A stretch of DNA of 64,000 nt, taken from NCBI RefSeq assembly GCF_002222055.1, contig NZ_MUGS01000005.1:187319-251318 (forward strand), written 5' to 3'. Every line of letters begins with the position of its first letter. The first letter of the stretch is position 1. A model generated the notes under the pieces. The model had not been told where the DNA came from, searched no databases, and saw only the letters and a list, made by a program, of their open reading frames with translations. Below are positions 44,241-53,238 of this stretch, one piece after another. Both the position numbers and the translations under genes were made by a program. The DNA is from Flavobacterium araucananum (GTDB lineage: Bacteria; Bacteroidota; Bacteroidia; Flavobacteriales; Flavobacteriaceae).

Positions 44241-44492
44241 ATGAGAAAATTGATAGATATAGATGAAAAGACATTGACAAAATTGAAAGTTATTTCAATA
44301 TTTGAAAAAACAAGTGTTAAGGGATTGATTGAAAATGCGGTGCAAATTTATGTAAAAAGTATGCAAGCTAATCAATTCAATAATTTGACAGATGAAGAAA
44401 AAGAAGATGTAGGGTTGATGATGTTGATGCAGGAAGTAGACAGAAATGACAAAGTTAGCGAAGAAGAAATTTTCAAAATCTTAGGTAAATGA
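44241..44492 (+). CDS. Antitoxin of a type II toxin-antitoxin pair (ribbon-helix-helix-like)
   Basis: 83 residues. The N-terminal DEKTLTKLKVISIFEKTSVKGLIENAVQIYV has the strand-helix-helix pattern of small DNA-binding antitoxins. The acidic C-terminal half (EEKEDVG, DKVSEEEIFKIL) is where such proteins wrap the toxin. It overlaps the toxin gene by four bases (ATGA). Autorepression through the AT-rich repeat region upstream would fit, but that is inference. Confidence 0.75.
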   Translation: MRKLIDIDEKTLTKLKVISIFEKTSVKGLIENAVQIYVKSMQANQFNNLTDEEKEDVGLMMLMQEVDRNDKVSEEEIFKILGK

Positions 44493-44755
44493 AGGTTGAA
44501 TATTTAAAACAATTTTCTAAAGATTTATTAAAAATTAATGATCAAAGTTTAAAAGATAGTTTGTTTGAAGTAATTACAAATCTAAAAAATGCAGAAAATT
44601 TAAGCAACTTATCTAATGTAAAAAAGATGAAAGGACATTCTGAAGTTTATAGAATAAGAGTTGAAAAATATCGATTAGGATTTTTTTTTGATGAAGAAGT
44701 CATAGAACTTGCTAGATTTGCAAAACGGGAAGATATTTATAAGTTATTTCCATAA
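44489..44755 (+). CDS. RelE/ParE-superfamily toxin
   Basis: 88 residues with the compact RelE/ParE layout: N-terminal helices EYLKQFSKDLLKINDQSLKD, then VKKMKGHSEVYRIRVEKYRLGFFFDEE and final FAKREDIYKLFP. The central Tyr-Arg-Ile-Arg and terminal Arg-Glu-x-x-Tyr are typical of RelE/HigB-type mRNA interferases. ParE-type gyrase poison is the alternative. Coupled to the antitoxin by ATGA. Confidence 0.82.
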   Translation: MKVEYLKQFSKDLLKINDQSLKDSLFEVITNLKNAENLSNLSNVKKMKGHSEVYRIRVEKYRLGFFFDEEVIELARFAKREDIYKLFP

Positions 44756-44775
44756 AATTTCAGAATTCATAAAAG

Positions 44776-46335
44776 ATGCCAAAAGAACTTCTATTACAAG
44801 TTTCTCCAGAAATTGCAGCAAACGAATTGTTGCTAAAAGACTATTTGTCTAAACAAATAAAGGTTTCTCCCAAAGAAATTCAACATATTTCTATTCTAAA
44901 ACGTTCTATTGATGCGCGCCAAAAAGCGATAAAAATAAATCTGAAAGTAATTATCTATTTGCAAGGAGAACCTTTTCAGGAAACCAAAATAGAGCTACCT
45001 ATATATAATGACGTTTCTACAGCACAAGAAGTGATTGTCGTTGGCGCTGGACCAGCCGGACTTTTTGCAGCTTTGCAATTGATAGAATTAGGCTTAAAGC
45101 CAATTGTAGTCGAACGCGGAAAAGACGTTCGAGGGCGTCGTCGTGACCTGAAAGCAATAAACGTAGACCATTTGGTCAACGAAGATTCTAATTATTGTTT
45201 TGGCGAAGGCGGAGCAGGAACTTATTCGGATGGAAAATTATATACACGTTCTAAAAAACGTGGTGATGTAACCAGAATTCTGGAGCTTTTGGTTGCTTTT
45301 GGAGCATCTGAAGATATTTTGGTAGAAGCACATCCGCACATCGGAACAAATAAGCTGCCTAAAATTATTGAAGATATCCGAAACAAGATTATCGAGTTTG
45401 GGGGTCAGGTTTTGTTTGATACCAGAGTAACCGATATTTTAGTAAAGAATAATGAAGTTGAAGGAATCGTTACTCAAAACGGAGATAAGATTCTGGCAAA
45501 TAAATTAATTCTGGCAACCGGACATTCGGCGCGTGATATTTTTGAATTATTAGATAAAAAGAAAATATTTATCGAAGCCAAACCTTTTGCTTTAGGCGTT
45601 CGTGCAGAACATTCGCAAGAATTAATAGATAGTATTCAATATAGCTGTGATTATCGTGGAGAGCACTTGCCACCGGCACCCTATTCTATTGTAAAACAAG
45701 TAAATGGTCGTGGTATGTATTCGTTTTGTATGTGTCCCGGAGGTGTAATTGCGCCTTGTGCAACAAGTCCCGGAGAAGTAGTGACAAACGGTTGGTCGCC
45801 ATCGAAACGTGATCAGGTTACAGCAAATTCCGGAATTGTAATCGAACTAAAATTAGAAGATTTTAAACCTTTCGAAAAATTTGGTGCTTTGGCAGGAATG
45901 GAATTCCAAAAAAGCATCGAACAAAAAGCGTGGCATCTAGCAGGAGAGACTCAAAAAGTTCCGGCACAGCGAATGATCGATTTTACCCAGAATAAAGTTT
46001 CGACAGAGATCCCTAAAACATCTTATGTTCCCGGAACAACTTCGGTAGAAATGGGACAGGTTTTTCCGGGGTTTTTATCACAGATTTTACGGGAAGGTTT
46101 TAAAGAATTCGGAAAATCAATGCGCGGTTATTTGACCAATGAAGCCATTTTGCATGCTCCGGAAAGCAGGACTTCGTCTCCGGTTCGTATTCCCAGAGAT
46201 CCAATAACTTATGAGCATTTGCAAATAAAAGGGTTGTATCCGTGTGGAGAAGGAGCTGGTTATGCCGGCGGAATTATATCAGCGGCAATAGATGGCGAAA
46301 AATGTGCTTTGATGATTGCAGAAACGTTGAAATAA
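44776..46335 (+). CDS. FAD-dependent dehydrogenase of the COG2509 group
   Basis: 519 residues. An N-terminal extension of about 90 residues precedes the dinucleotide motif VGAGPAGLFAALQLIELG and VVERGKDV. CFGEGGAGTYSDGKLYTR and LATGHSARDIF follow, with CGEGAGYAGGIISAAIDGEKCA closing the FAD site at the C-terminus. The family is an uncharacterised flavoprotein dehydrogenase; substrate unknown. Starts 20 bases after the toxin gene. Confidence 0.87.
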   Translation: MPKELLLQVSPEIAANELLLKDYLSKQIKVSPKEIQHISILKRSIDARQKAIKINLKVIIYLQGEPFQETKIELPIYNDVSTAQEVIVVGAGPAGLFAALQLIELGLKPIVVERGKDVRGRRRDLKAINVDHLVNEDSNYCFGEGGAGTYSDGKLYTRSKKRGDVTRILELLVAFGASEDILVEAHPHIGTNKLPKIIEDIRNKIIEFGGQVLFDTRVTDILVKNNEVEGIVTQNGDKILANKLILATGHSARDIFELLDKKKIFIEAKPFALGVRAEHSQELIDSIQYSCDYRGEHLPPAPYSIVKQVNGRGMYSFCMCPGGVIAPCATSPGEVVTNGWSPSKRDQVTANSGIVIELKLEDFKPFEKFGALAGMEFQKSIEQKAWHLAGETQKVPAQRMIDFTQNKVSTEIPKTSYVPGTTSVEMGQVFPGFLSQILREGFKEFGKSMRGYLTNEAILHAPESRTSSPVRIPRDPITYEHLQIKGLYPCGEGAGYAGGIISAAIDGEKCALMIAETLK

Positions 46336-46344
46336 TAGCTCATT

Positions 46345-47436
46345 ATGAAAAACTTCTTTTCTAATTTTTTTGGCAGAAATAACGATCCTAAATCCATCGT
46401 TTCTTTTGATGTTGTAAATTCTGTTTATTCTTATTTGTACAATGAGCACAATAAACTCGACTTTAAGATAAAAGGTATTCATGATACTGTTTTGGTGAAT
46501 TTGTATTCTTTTCCAACATCATTTGATTATGAAGAAGCACAAAATGAAATTAAGAAAGCCGGTTTCAAAAATGCATACGAAATCTTAAACGAACTGTATA
46601 AAAAAAATAATATTGGACCCGTTTCTGAAGAGCAAATGCTTCAGGAATTAGAGTACGATTATATTCATATTCAGTTTTATACAGAGCCAACTCCGGAAGC
46701 AAAAAAGTACTTAAAACATGTTTTGCATAATTTTATTATTTTCTTTTGTTGTACGAATAGTTTAGAGACAAACGATTTTAGAATGCTTTATAACAACAGT
46801 TATTTTCTGGATTATACAAAAGGGATATTAGATGCTGAGTCTATTACTATAAATGATCCAAAAAATGATATTCAGAAAATTGGATTTAAAGAATTTGAAA
46901 GAGTATTACAGGGAATTTGTCAATACCTGAAAATAGAATTACCCGAGAGTATCGAGCTCCCTTCGCAGGAAAATTTATTACCGGAAGAAATAGAAGTTAC
47001 TCAGGAAACTTTTGAAGAATTTATCAAGCTGGTTTCACGAGGAGATGTCGACAAGAAATTGGCTCAAAAGCAATCAAAAAAGCTTTTGAAGAATTTTAAA
47101 AAAGAAGTAACAGAATATGATTCAATTATTCAGGGGCAGTGGGCTTTTTTTGAAAGTATCGATTGCTGGAACAGCGACTGGAAATTTGATCCCGAAGATG
47201 CCGAATATTTTATCTCAGAAATGATTGGGAAAGACCTTAATTTCGAATATCCGGAAGAAACCTACAGCCATGATTTGTTTCCTTATATTCAGTCAGCTTT
47301 AGAAAAACACAATCTCGAATTAATGACTTACGAGACGAACGGAGATAATTACTTGTTTTTTGTAGCGAATAAAGAGGATGTGGCCAGAATTTTAGAATTA
47401 TCTGAATTGACAAAAATTGAGGTTAACCAATTATAG
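46345..47436 (+). CDS. Hypothetical protein (363 aa)
   Basis: No confident family. The protein is acidic and soluble: basic N-terminus with FFSNFFGRNN, mixed alpha/beta middle, and a C-terminal region from about 210 with QETFEEFIKLVSRGD, FESIDCWNSDWKFDPED and FVANKEDVARIL. The last part resembles domains of unknown function seen as DUF6630-like, but I hold this loosely. Nine bases after the flavoprotein gene, so probably cotranscribed with it. Confidence 0.7.
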   Translation: MKNFFSNFFGRNNDPKSIVSFDVVNSVYSYLYNEHNKLDFKIKGIHDTVLVNLYSFPTSFDYEEAQNEIKKAGFKNAYEILNELYKKNNIGPVSEEQMLQELEYDYIHIQFYTEPTPEAKKYLKHVLHNFIIFFCCTNSLETNDFRMLYNNSYFLDYTKGILDAESITINDPKNDIQKIGFKEFERVLQGICQYLKIELPESIELPSQENLLPEEIEVTQETFEEFIKLVSRGDVDKKLAQKQSKKLLKNFKKEVTEYDSIIQGQWAFFESIDCWNSDWKFDPEDAEYFISEMIGKDLNFEYPEETYSHDLFPYIQSALEKHNLELMTYETNGDNYLFFVANKEDVARILELSELTKIEVNQL

Positions 47437-47458
47437 AATAAAACTTAAAAAAATAACA

Positions 47459-47507
47459 GCCACGAATTAACGAATTTTAGTTTTATAGTAATTCGTTAAT
47501 TCGTGGC
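47459..47507. repeat. GCCACGAATT-type palindrome
   Basis: Perfect 18-base arms (GCCACGAATTAACGAATT and its complement) with a 13-base loop, located between convergent genes ending at 47436 and 47529. Could serve as a two-way terminator; belongs to a family with copies at 48576 and 50156. Confidence 0.85.
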
Positions 47508-47528
47508 GAAAAAAATTATGTTGGTTTT

Positions 47529-48488
47529 TTACGGGATCAGGATTATTTTTCCGGTACTTTTTCGGCTTTCGAGATAATCATGCGCCAGTTTCCCTTCTGA
47601 TAATTTGAAAGACGTAGGTTCTGAAAGTGTAATTTTTCCTTCGATGATCCAACGGAATAATTGATTGGCTCTTTTAATTCGTTCTTCTTTCGAATTTAAG
47701 TAACTCCATAGATCTCCTCCCGTCAAAGTTTTTGAGGTATCCATTAACATTCTAGGGTCTACAGGTTCAGGATCTCCTCCCGCCATCCCAAAGAAAACAA
47801 CCTGTCCGCATTCTTTTGTAACTTTAAAGCTATCTGTCAGGGTGCTTCCGATGCTGTCATAAACAACATCAACACCTTTTGGGACCACTTTAAAAATATC
47901 CGATTTCCAATCTTCATGATATAAAAAAACATGATCGGCACCTTGTTCGATCGCAACTTTTGCCTTGTCTGAAGAAGAGGTTAAACCAATAACAGTTGCG
48001 CCGGATAATTTGCTTATTTGAGTTAGAAATTGTCCTACTCCGCCAGCAACAGCATGAATCAAAACCGTTTCGCCTTTTGTGGTTTTATGACTATCCGTTG
48101 CAAGATAATGTGCGGTTAAACCTTGTAGCAAAATAGATGCAGCAGTTTCAAAAGAAATTGCTTCAGGCAATGGCAAAACATGGTTTATATTTACAGCAAC
48201 CAAATCTGCGTTTGCAAAAGGAACATCGGCGAACGCCACACGATCACCAATTTTATATTCAGGATGATTGTTTGCGTCAATTATAATTCCGGCACCTTCG
48301 TAACCGGCAATAAAAGGTGGATTTCCTTTTAAGTGGTAATTCCCTTTTCGCCTGTAAACATCAGCAAAATTTAGTCCAATAGCTTTCATCTCGACTAGAA
48401 TTTCATCACTTTTTAATTCAGGATTCGGAATTTCGATATATTCTAAAACATCAGAATTTCCGAAAGAAGAGAAGGTGAGTGCTTTCAT
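47529..48488 (-). CDS. NADPH:quinone oxidoreductase, zinc-free MDR family
   Basis: 319 residues. The GroES-like N-terminal domain (SSFGNSDVLEYIEIPNPEL, GLNFADVYRRKGNY, AGYEGAGIIID) lacks the zinc ligands of true alcohol dehydrogenases. The Rossmann part has HAVAGGVGQFLTQISKLSGA, and YDSIGSTL follows. Expected to reduce quinones or enones with NADPH in the cytoplasm. Stands alone with palindromes on both sides. Confidence 0.9.
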   Translation of the reverse strand: MKALTFSSFGNSDVLEYIEIPNPELKSDEILVEMKAIGLNFADVYRRKGNYHLKGNPPFIAGYEGAGIIIDANNHPEYKIGDRVAFADVPFANADLVAVNINHVLPLPEAISFETAASILLQGLTAHYLATDSHKTTKGETVLIHAVAGGVGQFLTQISKLSGATVIGLTSSSDKAKVAIEQGADHVFLYHEDWKSDIFKVVPKGVDVVYDSIGSTLTDSFKVTKECGQVVFFGMAGGDPEPVDPRMLMDTSKTLTGGDLWSYLNSKEERIKRANQLFRWIIEGKITLSEPTSFKLSEGKLAHDYLESRKSTGKIILIP

Positions 48489-48575
48489 TTTTTAATATAT
48501 TTAAGGATACAAAGTACGGTAAAAATCAGGCTTAAGTTTTAAAAGCTTTTCTTAAAATTACCAGTAAAAATGATA

Positions 48576-48656
48576 AGCCACGAATTACACAAATTTGCAC
48601 TAATTTTTTTGCAGAATATTGCTTATAATTTGTGGGGATTTGTGTAATTCGTGGCT
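48576..48656. repeat. GCCACGAATT-type palindrome
   Basis: Perfect 19-base arms (AGCCACGAATTACACAAAT and its complement) separated by 43 bases. It lies between the minus-strand quinone oxidoreductase start and the end of the aminopeptidase gene, so it could terminate the aminopeptidase transcript. Confidence 0.85.
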
Positions 48657-48665
48657 GAAAACAAA

Positions 48666-50072
48666 TTATATTTTAGGAAATTTCATTTCGTTAAAAGTGC
48701 TTTTTTGTGCGGCTAGTTTTTCGATATCCTGCCATTTTCTGGGAGATTCTGCCGAAAGATTTTCGTATGAATCTTTGGTAATTGCGATATCATCTTCGAT
48801 ACGAACACCAATGTTCCACCATTTTTTATCACATTTACTATTTGCCGGAATATAGATTCCCGGTTCAACTGTCAGGATCATATTTTCTTTTAAGTTTCCC
48901 ATATAATTTCCTTTATCATGAACATCTAATCCAAGAAAATGAGAACAGCCATGCGGATAATATATTCTGGCATCTTTAGGATCTGTGATGATCCCTAGTT
49001 TAATTAGTCCGGCGGCGATTACTTCTTTCGATTTTTGGTTCAAATTCTGAATAGGAGTTCCTGGTTTGCAAATTTTAAAAACTTCTTCCTGAGTTTCATA
49101 AACCAATTGATAAATGGCTTTTTGCTCTTCGGTAAATTTTCCGTTTGCCGGAATTGTTCTCGTAACATCGGCAGAATAGCCGTGGTATTCAGAGCCTACA
49201 TCCATCAATAGCAACTGATTGTCGATTTTTGTGCTGTTGTTTTCGCCATAGTGCAAAATACATCCGTTTGCTCCCGCGCCTACTATTGGCGGATACCCTT
49301 CGCCCTCTGCACCATAATGTCTGTGAACGTAAGCATGAATTCCGTCGGCTTCGTTTTCGCTCATATTGGGTCCAACCGCTTTCATAACTTCGTTGTGTGC
49401 AATGCAGGAAAGTTTGATAGTTTTACGCATTAACTCCATTTCTTCAGGAGTTTTTATTTCTCGAAGTGTGTTTGTGATAGTGGTAAAAAGGTCTGCTGAG
49501 TTTTCGTTTTCTTTTGTAATTCCTGCTTTAGTTTTAAAAGTTTCCAGTAAGCCATAAAGATCAAATCCACTTTTGTCAGAGCCAATATCGGTTGGAATTT
49601 TATCACCAATTATTTTGTCGAATTTTTTTAAATCTAGAACAAAATCTTTAAAGTCTTTTCCGTTGTGCACATTTGTAAAACCTAGTTTCGATTTTGTGCC
49701 TTCGATACCCAAACGTCTTCCGGTCCAGATTTCGCGATTGGCATTTTTTTCTCTTACAAAAAAGAGTTCAGTATAGGTTTCACCTGTTCCTTGTGGTTCT
49801 TTAAAAAGAAACAAAACAGCATCAGGTTCTTTGTAACCGGACAAATAATAGAGATCTGGATTTTGATGATAATTATAATTGATATCTTTTGAAAAAACTC
49901 TTTCCGGATAAGAGAAAATTACAGCAACAGAGTTGGCTGGCATAAGATTTCTAAAAGCTTCGCGACGTTCTTTATGAAATTCTTTTGAGAGATAATCTGT
50001 AGGGAGATTTTGTTGAGAATGAATTGGGGAGATGGTGATTAATAAAGTGAAAAATAGTAGTAATTGCTTCAT
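48666..50072 (-). CDS. Secreted Xaa-Pro aminopeptidase (M24B)
   Basis: 468 residues from the ATG at 50072, which starts a clear signal peptide (MKQLLLFFTLLITISPIHS); the 33-codon upstream extension is unlikely. An N-terminal aminopeptidase-P domain (VAVIFSYPERVFSKDINY) leads to the M24 fold with metal ligands in LLMDVGSEYHGYSADVTRT, YYPHGCSHFLGLDVHD, LTVEPGIYI and VRIEDDI. Releases N-terminal residues before proline, here probably in the periplasm. Confidence 0.9.
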   Translation of the reverse strand: MKQLLLFFTLLITISPIHSQQNLPTDYLSKEFHKERREAFRNLMPANSVAVIFSYPERVFSKDINYNYHQNPDLYYLSGYKEPDAVLFLFKEPQGTGETYTELFFVREKNANREIWTGRRLGIEGTKSKLGFTNVHNGKDFKDFVLDLKKFDKIIGDKIPTDIGSDKSGFDLYGLLETFKTKAGITKENENSADLFTTITNTLREIKTPEEMELMRKTIKLSCIAHNEVMKAVGPNMSENEADGIHAYVHRHYGAEGEGYPPIVGAGANGCILHYGENNSTKIDNQLLLMDVGSEYHGYSADVTRTIPANGKFTEEQKAIYQLVYETQEEVFKICKPGTPIQNLNQKSKEVIAAGLIKLGIITDPKDARIYYPHGCSHFLGLDVHDKGNYMGNLKENMILTVEPGIYIPANSKCDKKWWNIGVRIEDDIAITKDSYENLSAESPRKWQDIEKLAAQKSTFNEMKFPKI

Positions 50073-50155
50073 TTTCTGGTTTATTGAGGATTGATTCTGG
50101 TTTTTTGATTGCTGCAAATTACAAAAAATATGAATTGGGTTAGAGAAAAAAGTTA

Positions 50156-50236
50156 GCCATGAATGGCACAAATTTTCACAAATTTTTTTCTACTGAATGT
50201 TAATTCTAATTCGTGAAAATTTGTGCAATTTGTGGC
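50156..50236. repeat. GCCACGAATT-type imperfect palindrome
   Basis: Arms of 24 bases at 50156-50179 and 50213-50236 pair with three mismatches; the outer ends read GCCAtgAAT and its GCCAC counterpart. It sits between the aminopeptidase and the msrA terminator. Same family as 47459 and 48576. Confidence 0.75.
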
Positions 50237-50266
50237 AAAAAAAAAGCCGCTCACATGAACGGCTTT
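50237..50266 (-). terminator. Rho-independent terminator of the msrB-msrA unit
   Basis: On the minus strand AAAGCCG pairs with CGGCTTT around a ten-base loop and runs into nine T residues, 15 bases after the msrA stop. Confidence 0.85.
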
Positions 50267-50280
50267 AGATGAATTAATAA

Positions 50281-50898
50281 TTATTTCTTTTTTAGTTTGT
50301 CTTTAAAGACTTTCTCAAATTTCTCTATTTTAGGCTGAATAACCATCTTGCAATACGGTTGGTTTTTATTATTGGCATAATAATTCTGATGATAATCTTC
50401 GGCTTTATAGAAAGCTTTAAAAGGTTCTACTTTTGTTACAATTGGACTACTGTAGACTTTTGCTTTGTTTAACTCGGCAATAATACTTTCGGCAGCAGTT
50501 TTTTGTTCTGCATTTTTATAAAAAATTACAGAACGATATTGCGTTCCAACATCTGCACCTTGTCTGTTTAATGTTGTAGGATCATGAACTGTAAAGAAAA
50601 CTTTAAAGATTTCGTCAAGATCGGTTACATTTTTATCATACGTAATCTGAACTACTTCGGCATGACCGGTTGTTCCTGTGCAAACTTCTTCATAAGTAGG
50701 GTTGGCAACTTTTCCTCCGGAGAAACCGGAAACCACAGATTTTACTCCGTCTAAGTTTTCGTAAACTGCTTCAACGCACCAATAACAACCTCCGCCAAGT
50801 GTAATGGTTTCAAGATTTGAGGCGCTTTTTGTTTTATTACTTTGCGCAAATCCATTTACGGATAATGCAAAAATGGCAATCAGAAATATATTTTTCAT
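50281..50898 (-). CDS. msrA: Exported peptide methionine sulfoxide reductase MsrA
   Basis: 205 residues with an N-terminal signal peptide ending near NGFAQ. The catalytic motif GGCYWCVEAVY is present, with GYSGG replaced by GFSGGKVANPTYEEVCTGTTGHAEVV downstream. Reduces the S-epimer of methionine sulfoxide in proteins. It lies eight bases downstream of msrB, so both reductases form an envelope repair unit. Confidence 0.93.
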   Translation of the reverse strand: MKNIFLIAIFALSVNGFAQSNKTKSASNLETITLGGGCYWCVEAVYENLDGVKSVVSGFSGGKVANPTYEEVCTGTTGHAEVVQITYDKNVTDLDEIFKVFFTVHDPTTLNRQGADVGTQYRSVIFYKNAEQKTAAESIIAELNKAKVYSSPIVTKVEPFKAFYKAEDYHQNYYANNKNQPYCKMVIQPKIEKFEKVFKDKLKKK

Positions 50899-50906
50899 GT
50901 TTTTTA

Positions 50907-51461
50907 TTATTTAGTATCAGGAACAAAATCAAGTGCAATCGAATTCATGCAATAGCGTTTTCCGGTTGGCTCGGGTCCATCGTCAAATAAGTGACCTAAA
51001 TGACCGCCACAACGCCCGCAAAGTGCTTCGGTTCTTTCCATTCCTAAAGAGTTGTCGCTTTTATACACTACGCTTTTTTTGTTGTCTTGCTCAAAAAAGC
51101 TTGGCCATCCGCAACTACTGGCAAACTTAGCGCCGGAGCGAAAAAGTTTGTTTCCGCAGGAAGCGCAATAATAAGTTCCTTTTTCATCTGTATTCCAGTA
51201 TTTTCCCGTAAAAGGTCTTTCAGTATCTGCATTTCGCATAACATCATATACATCTTCGGGCAATACTTTTTTCCACTCTGCATTACTCACATTGAGTTTG
51301 GTGGTATCTGTATTCGAATAATAAGGATTTCCGGGTTTACTAATTTTGTTTTCCATGACTACTGTTGTGGTATTTTGTTTTTTTGCGCTTTGTCCGCATG
51401 CCTGTAAAATAAAGAGCGGAATTAAAAAGCAAAGGCTGAAGATTTGGGTTTTTGTTTTCAT
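50907..51461 (-). CDS. msrB: Lipoprotein-type peptide methionine sulfoxide reductase MsrB
   Basis: 184 residues from ATG 51461. The signal LFILQACGQS carries a lipobox with lipidated Cys, so the enzyme is membrane anchored. The MsrB fold has zinc pairs CASCG and CGRCGGHLGHLFDDGP and the catalytic Cys in RYCMNSIALDF. Reduces the R-epimer, complementing MsrA encoded next. A ten-codon upstream extension is unlikely. Confidence 0.93.
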   Translation of the reverse strand: MKTKTQIFSLCFLIPLFILQACGQSAKKQNTTTVVMENKISKPGNPYYSNTDTTKLNVSNAEWKKVLPEDVYDVMRNADTERPFTGKYWNTDEKGTYYCASCGNKLFRSGAKFASSCGWPSFFEQDNKKSVVYKSDNSLGMERTEALCGRCGGHLGHLFDDGPEPTGKRYCMNSIALDFVPDTK

Positions 51462-51488
51462 TTTTGTGAGAGCTTTAATTCTGTTTAT

Positions 51489-51496
51489 CAAAGGTA
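51489..51496 (-). promoter_or_regulatory. -7 box of the msrB-msrA unit
   Basis: Minus-strand TACCTTTG matches TAnnTTTG exactly, 27 bases upstream of the msrB ATG at 51461. The position also argues against the upstream start at 51491. The remaining space to 51755 holds another possible TACTTTTG box (51667-51674, minus) and nothing else seen. Confidence 0.5.
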
Positions 51497-51730
51497 CAAC
51501 TAGATTTCGCCTTGAAATGTCGTGTACTTTACAATTGAGAGTTTTTTAAGTATGTTTTAACTTTTATTATGTACGTAAAACACAGGGTTTTAGTTTTTAA
51601 GGCTTTATTTCTAAAGGAATTTAGCCTGTATATGATATGTATTTTGTTGTAAGTCAGTTTTTTGTACAAAAGTAAGCTCGTTAAACTTTTCACAATCTTG
51701 TTCAGGATTTTCAAGCCATTTCTTTTTTCG

Positions 51731-51738
51731 TATTTTTG
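51731..51738 (+). promoter_or_regulatory. -7 box of the idi operon
   Basis: TATTTTTG matches TAnnTTTG exactly, 17 bases before the idi ATG. A clear -33 TTG at the usual distance is lacking. Confidence 0.5.
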
Positions 51739-51755
51739 TTTGATCAATAAGCCCT

Positions 51756-52283
51756 ATGATAGAAGAAAACGTAATATTAGTAAACCAAAACGATGAGCAA
51801 ATTGGCTTAATGCCAAAATTAGAAGCACATGAAAAAGCTGTTTTACATCGCGCTTTTTCAGTTTTTATTTTAAATGATAAAAACGAGATTATGTTGCAAC
51901 AGCGCGCACATCACAAATACCACTCGCCTTTACTCTGGACCAATACATGTTGTAGCCATCAGCGTGAAGGAGAAACGAATGTTCAGGCCGGAAGCAGAAG
52001 ATTGTTTGAAGAAATGGGTTTTAATGCAGAGTTAAAAGAGCTCTTTCACTTTATTTATAAAGCACCTTTTGATAACGGGTTAACAGAGCACGAACTTGAT
52101 CATGTTATGATTGGGTATTATAATGATAATCCGGCCATAAATATGGATGAAGTCGAAGATTGGAAATGGATGAAGATCGAAGATGTAAAACAAGATATAG
52201 AGAAACAACCTGAAATTTATACCGTTTGGTTTAAAATAATTTTTGATGAATTTGATCATTATTTAGAAGACCACAAGCTTTAA
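51756..52283 (+). CDS. idi: Isopentenyl-diphosphate delta-isomerase, type I
   Basis: 175 residues of Nudix fold. The active-site Cys lies in NTCCSHQREGE, the Nudix-like GSRRLFEEMGF follows, and the second catalytic Glu is in TEHELDHVMIGYY. It interconverts IPP and DMAPP for isoprenoid and undecaprenyl carrier synthesis. First of a short co-directional run with the QueD-type and peroxiredoxin genes. Confidence 0.94.
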   Translation: MIEENVILVNQNDEQIGLMPKLEAHEKAVLHRAFSVFILNDKNEIMLQQRAHHKYHSPLLWTNTCCSHQREGETNVQAGSRRLFEEMGFNAELKELFHFIYKAPFDNGLTEHELDHVMIGYYNDNPAINMDEVEDWKWMKIEDVKQDIEKQPEIYTVWFKIIFDEFDHYLEDHKL

Positions 52284-52306
52284 CCCAAGACTAACCAACC
52301 TCCCAA

Positions 52307-52720
52307 ATGAAAGTAACCATATCAAGAAAAGCACATTTTAATGCTGCACATCGATTGCACAGAAAAGATTGGACATTTGAAAAAAACGATGCTGTTTTTG
52401 GAAAATGTAATAATCCCAATTTTCATGGTCATAATTATGGTTTAACAGTAAGTGTTACAGGAAAAATTGATCCCGAAACCGGTTTTGTTGTAGATGTGAA
52501 AGTATTAGCGGATATTATACACGAAGAAGTAGAAATACCGTTTGATCACAAAAATCTGAATCTGGATGTTCCGGAATTTCAGGATTTGAATCCAACTGCT
52601 GAAAATATTGCTGTTGTGATATGGAATAAAATTAAAAAAAGAATTCAACCCGATTTTGACTTAGAAATCGTATTGAATGAAACGGACCGCAATTTTGTAA
52701 CTTATAAAGGAGAAGAATAA
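52307..52720 (+). CDS. 6-carboxytetrahydropterin/6-pyruvoyltetrahydropterin synthase family
   Basis: 137 residues, one T-fold. Zinc-binding His residues are in FNAAHRL and FHGHNYGL, and the Cys of FGKCNNPN lies where the catalytic Cys is expected. VVDVKVLADII and the C-terminal LNETDRNFV complete the family. Members make queuosine precursors (QueD) or pterins; the sequence does not separate the two. Abuts the peroxiredoxin gene. Confidence 0.88.
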   Translation: MKVTISRKAHFNAAHRLHRKDWTFEKNDAVFGKCNNPNFHGHNYGLTVSVTGKIDPETGFVVDVKVLADIIHEEVEIPFDHKNLNLDVPEFQDLNPTAENIAVVIWNKIKKRIQPDFDLEIVLNETDRNFVTYKGEE

Positions 52721-53179
52721 ATGTCACTAAAAATAGGAGATATAGTTCCCAATTTTACTGCAAAAGATAGTCATGGAGAAGTTTTTGAAAGCCAAAGTGT
52801 TTTGGGACGAAAACCTCTTGTGATTTATTTTTACCCAAAAGATAATACGCCCGGATGTACTACAGAAGCCTGTAGTTTTAGAGATCAGTACGAAGATTTT
52901 AAAGACTTAGGTGCTGAGGTAATTGGTATTAGTAGCGATAGTGTAAAATCGCATCATAAATTTGCCAACAAACATCAACTGCCATTTATATTATTATCTG
53001 ATCAGGATAAAAAATTAAGACACCTTTTTGGTGTTCGCGATAGTTTGTTTGGTCTTTTACCTGGCAGAGTAACGTATGTTATTGACAGAAATGGCGTTGT
53101 TATTTTGATTTTTGATAGTATGAATGCCGGAAAACACATTCCGAAAGCACTAGAAACAATCAAAGAATTAGTATTATAG
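52721..53179 (+). CDS. bcp: Thioredoxin-dependent peroxiredoxin, Bcp/PrxQ type
   Basis: 152 residues. The peroxidatic Cys is in KDNTPGCTTEACSFRD, where a second Cys five residues later is the typical PrxQ resolving Cys. VIGISSDSVKSHHKFA and VTYVIDRNGVV complete the fold. Reduces hydroperoxides in the cytoplasm. Starts directly after the QueD-type stop codon. Confidence 0.93.
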   Translation: MSLKIGDIVPNFTAKDSHGEVFESQSVLGRKPLVIYFYPKDNTPGCTTEACSFRDQYEDFKDLGAEVIGISSDSVKSHHKFANKHQLPFILLSDQDKKLRHLFGVRDSLFGLLPGRVTYVIDRNGVVILIFDSMNAGKHIPKALETIKELVL

Positions 53180-53238
53180 AAGTAAAAAATAGTATCAGAT
53201 TGATATTGAATTAATAAAGATATTAGCATTAAAAAAAC

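Noticed and set aside
51529..51747. Minus-strand ORF of 72 residues between msrB and idi
   Set aside because: Lys/Leu-rich low-complexity product in an AT-rich spacer that holds promoter boxes; no coding signal.
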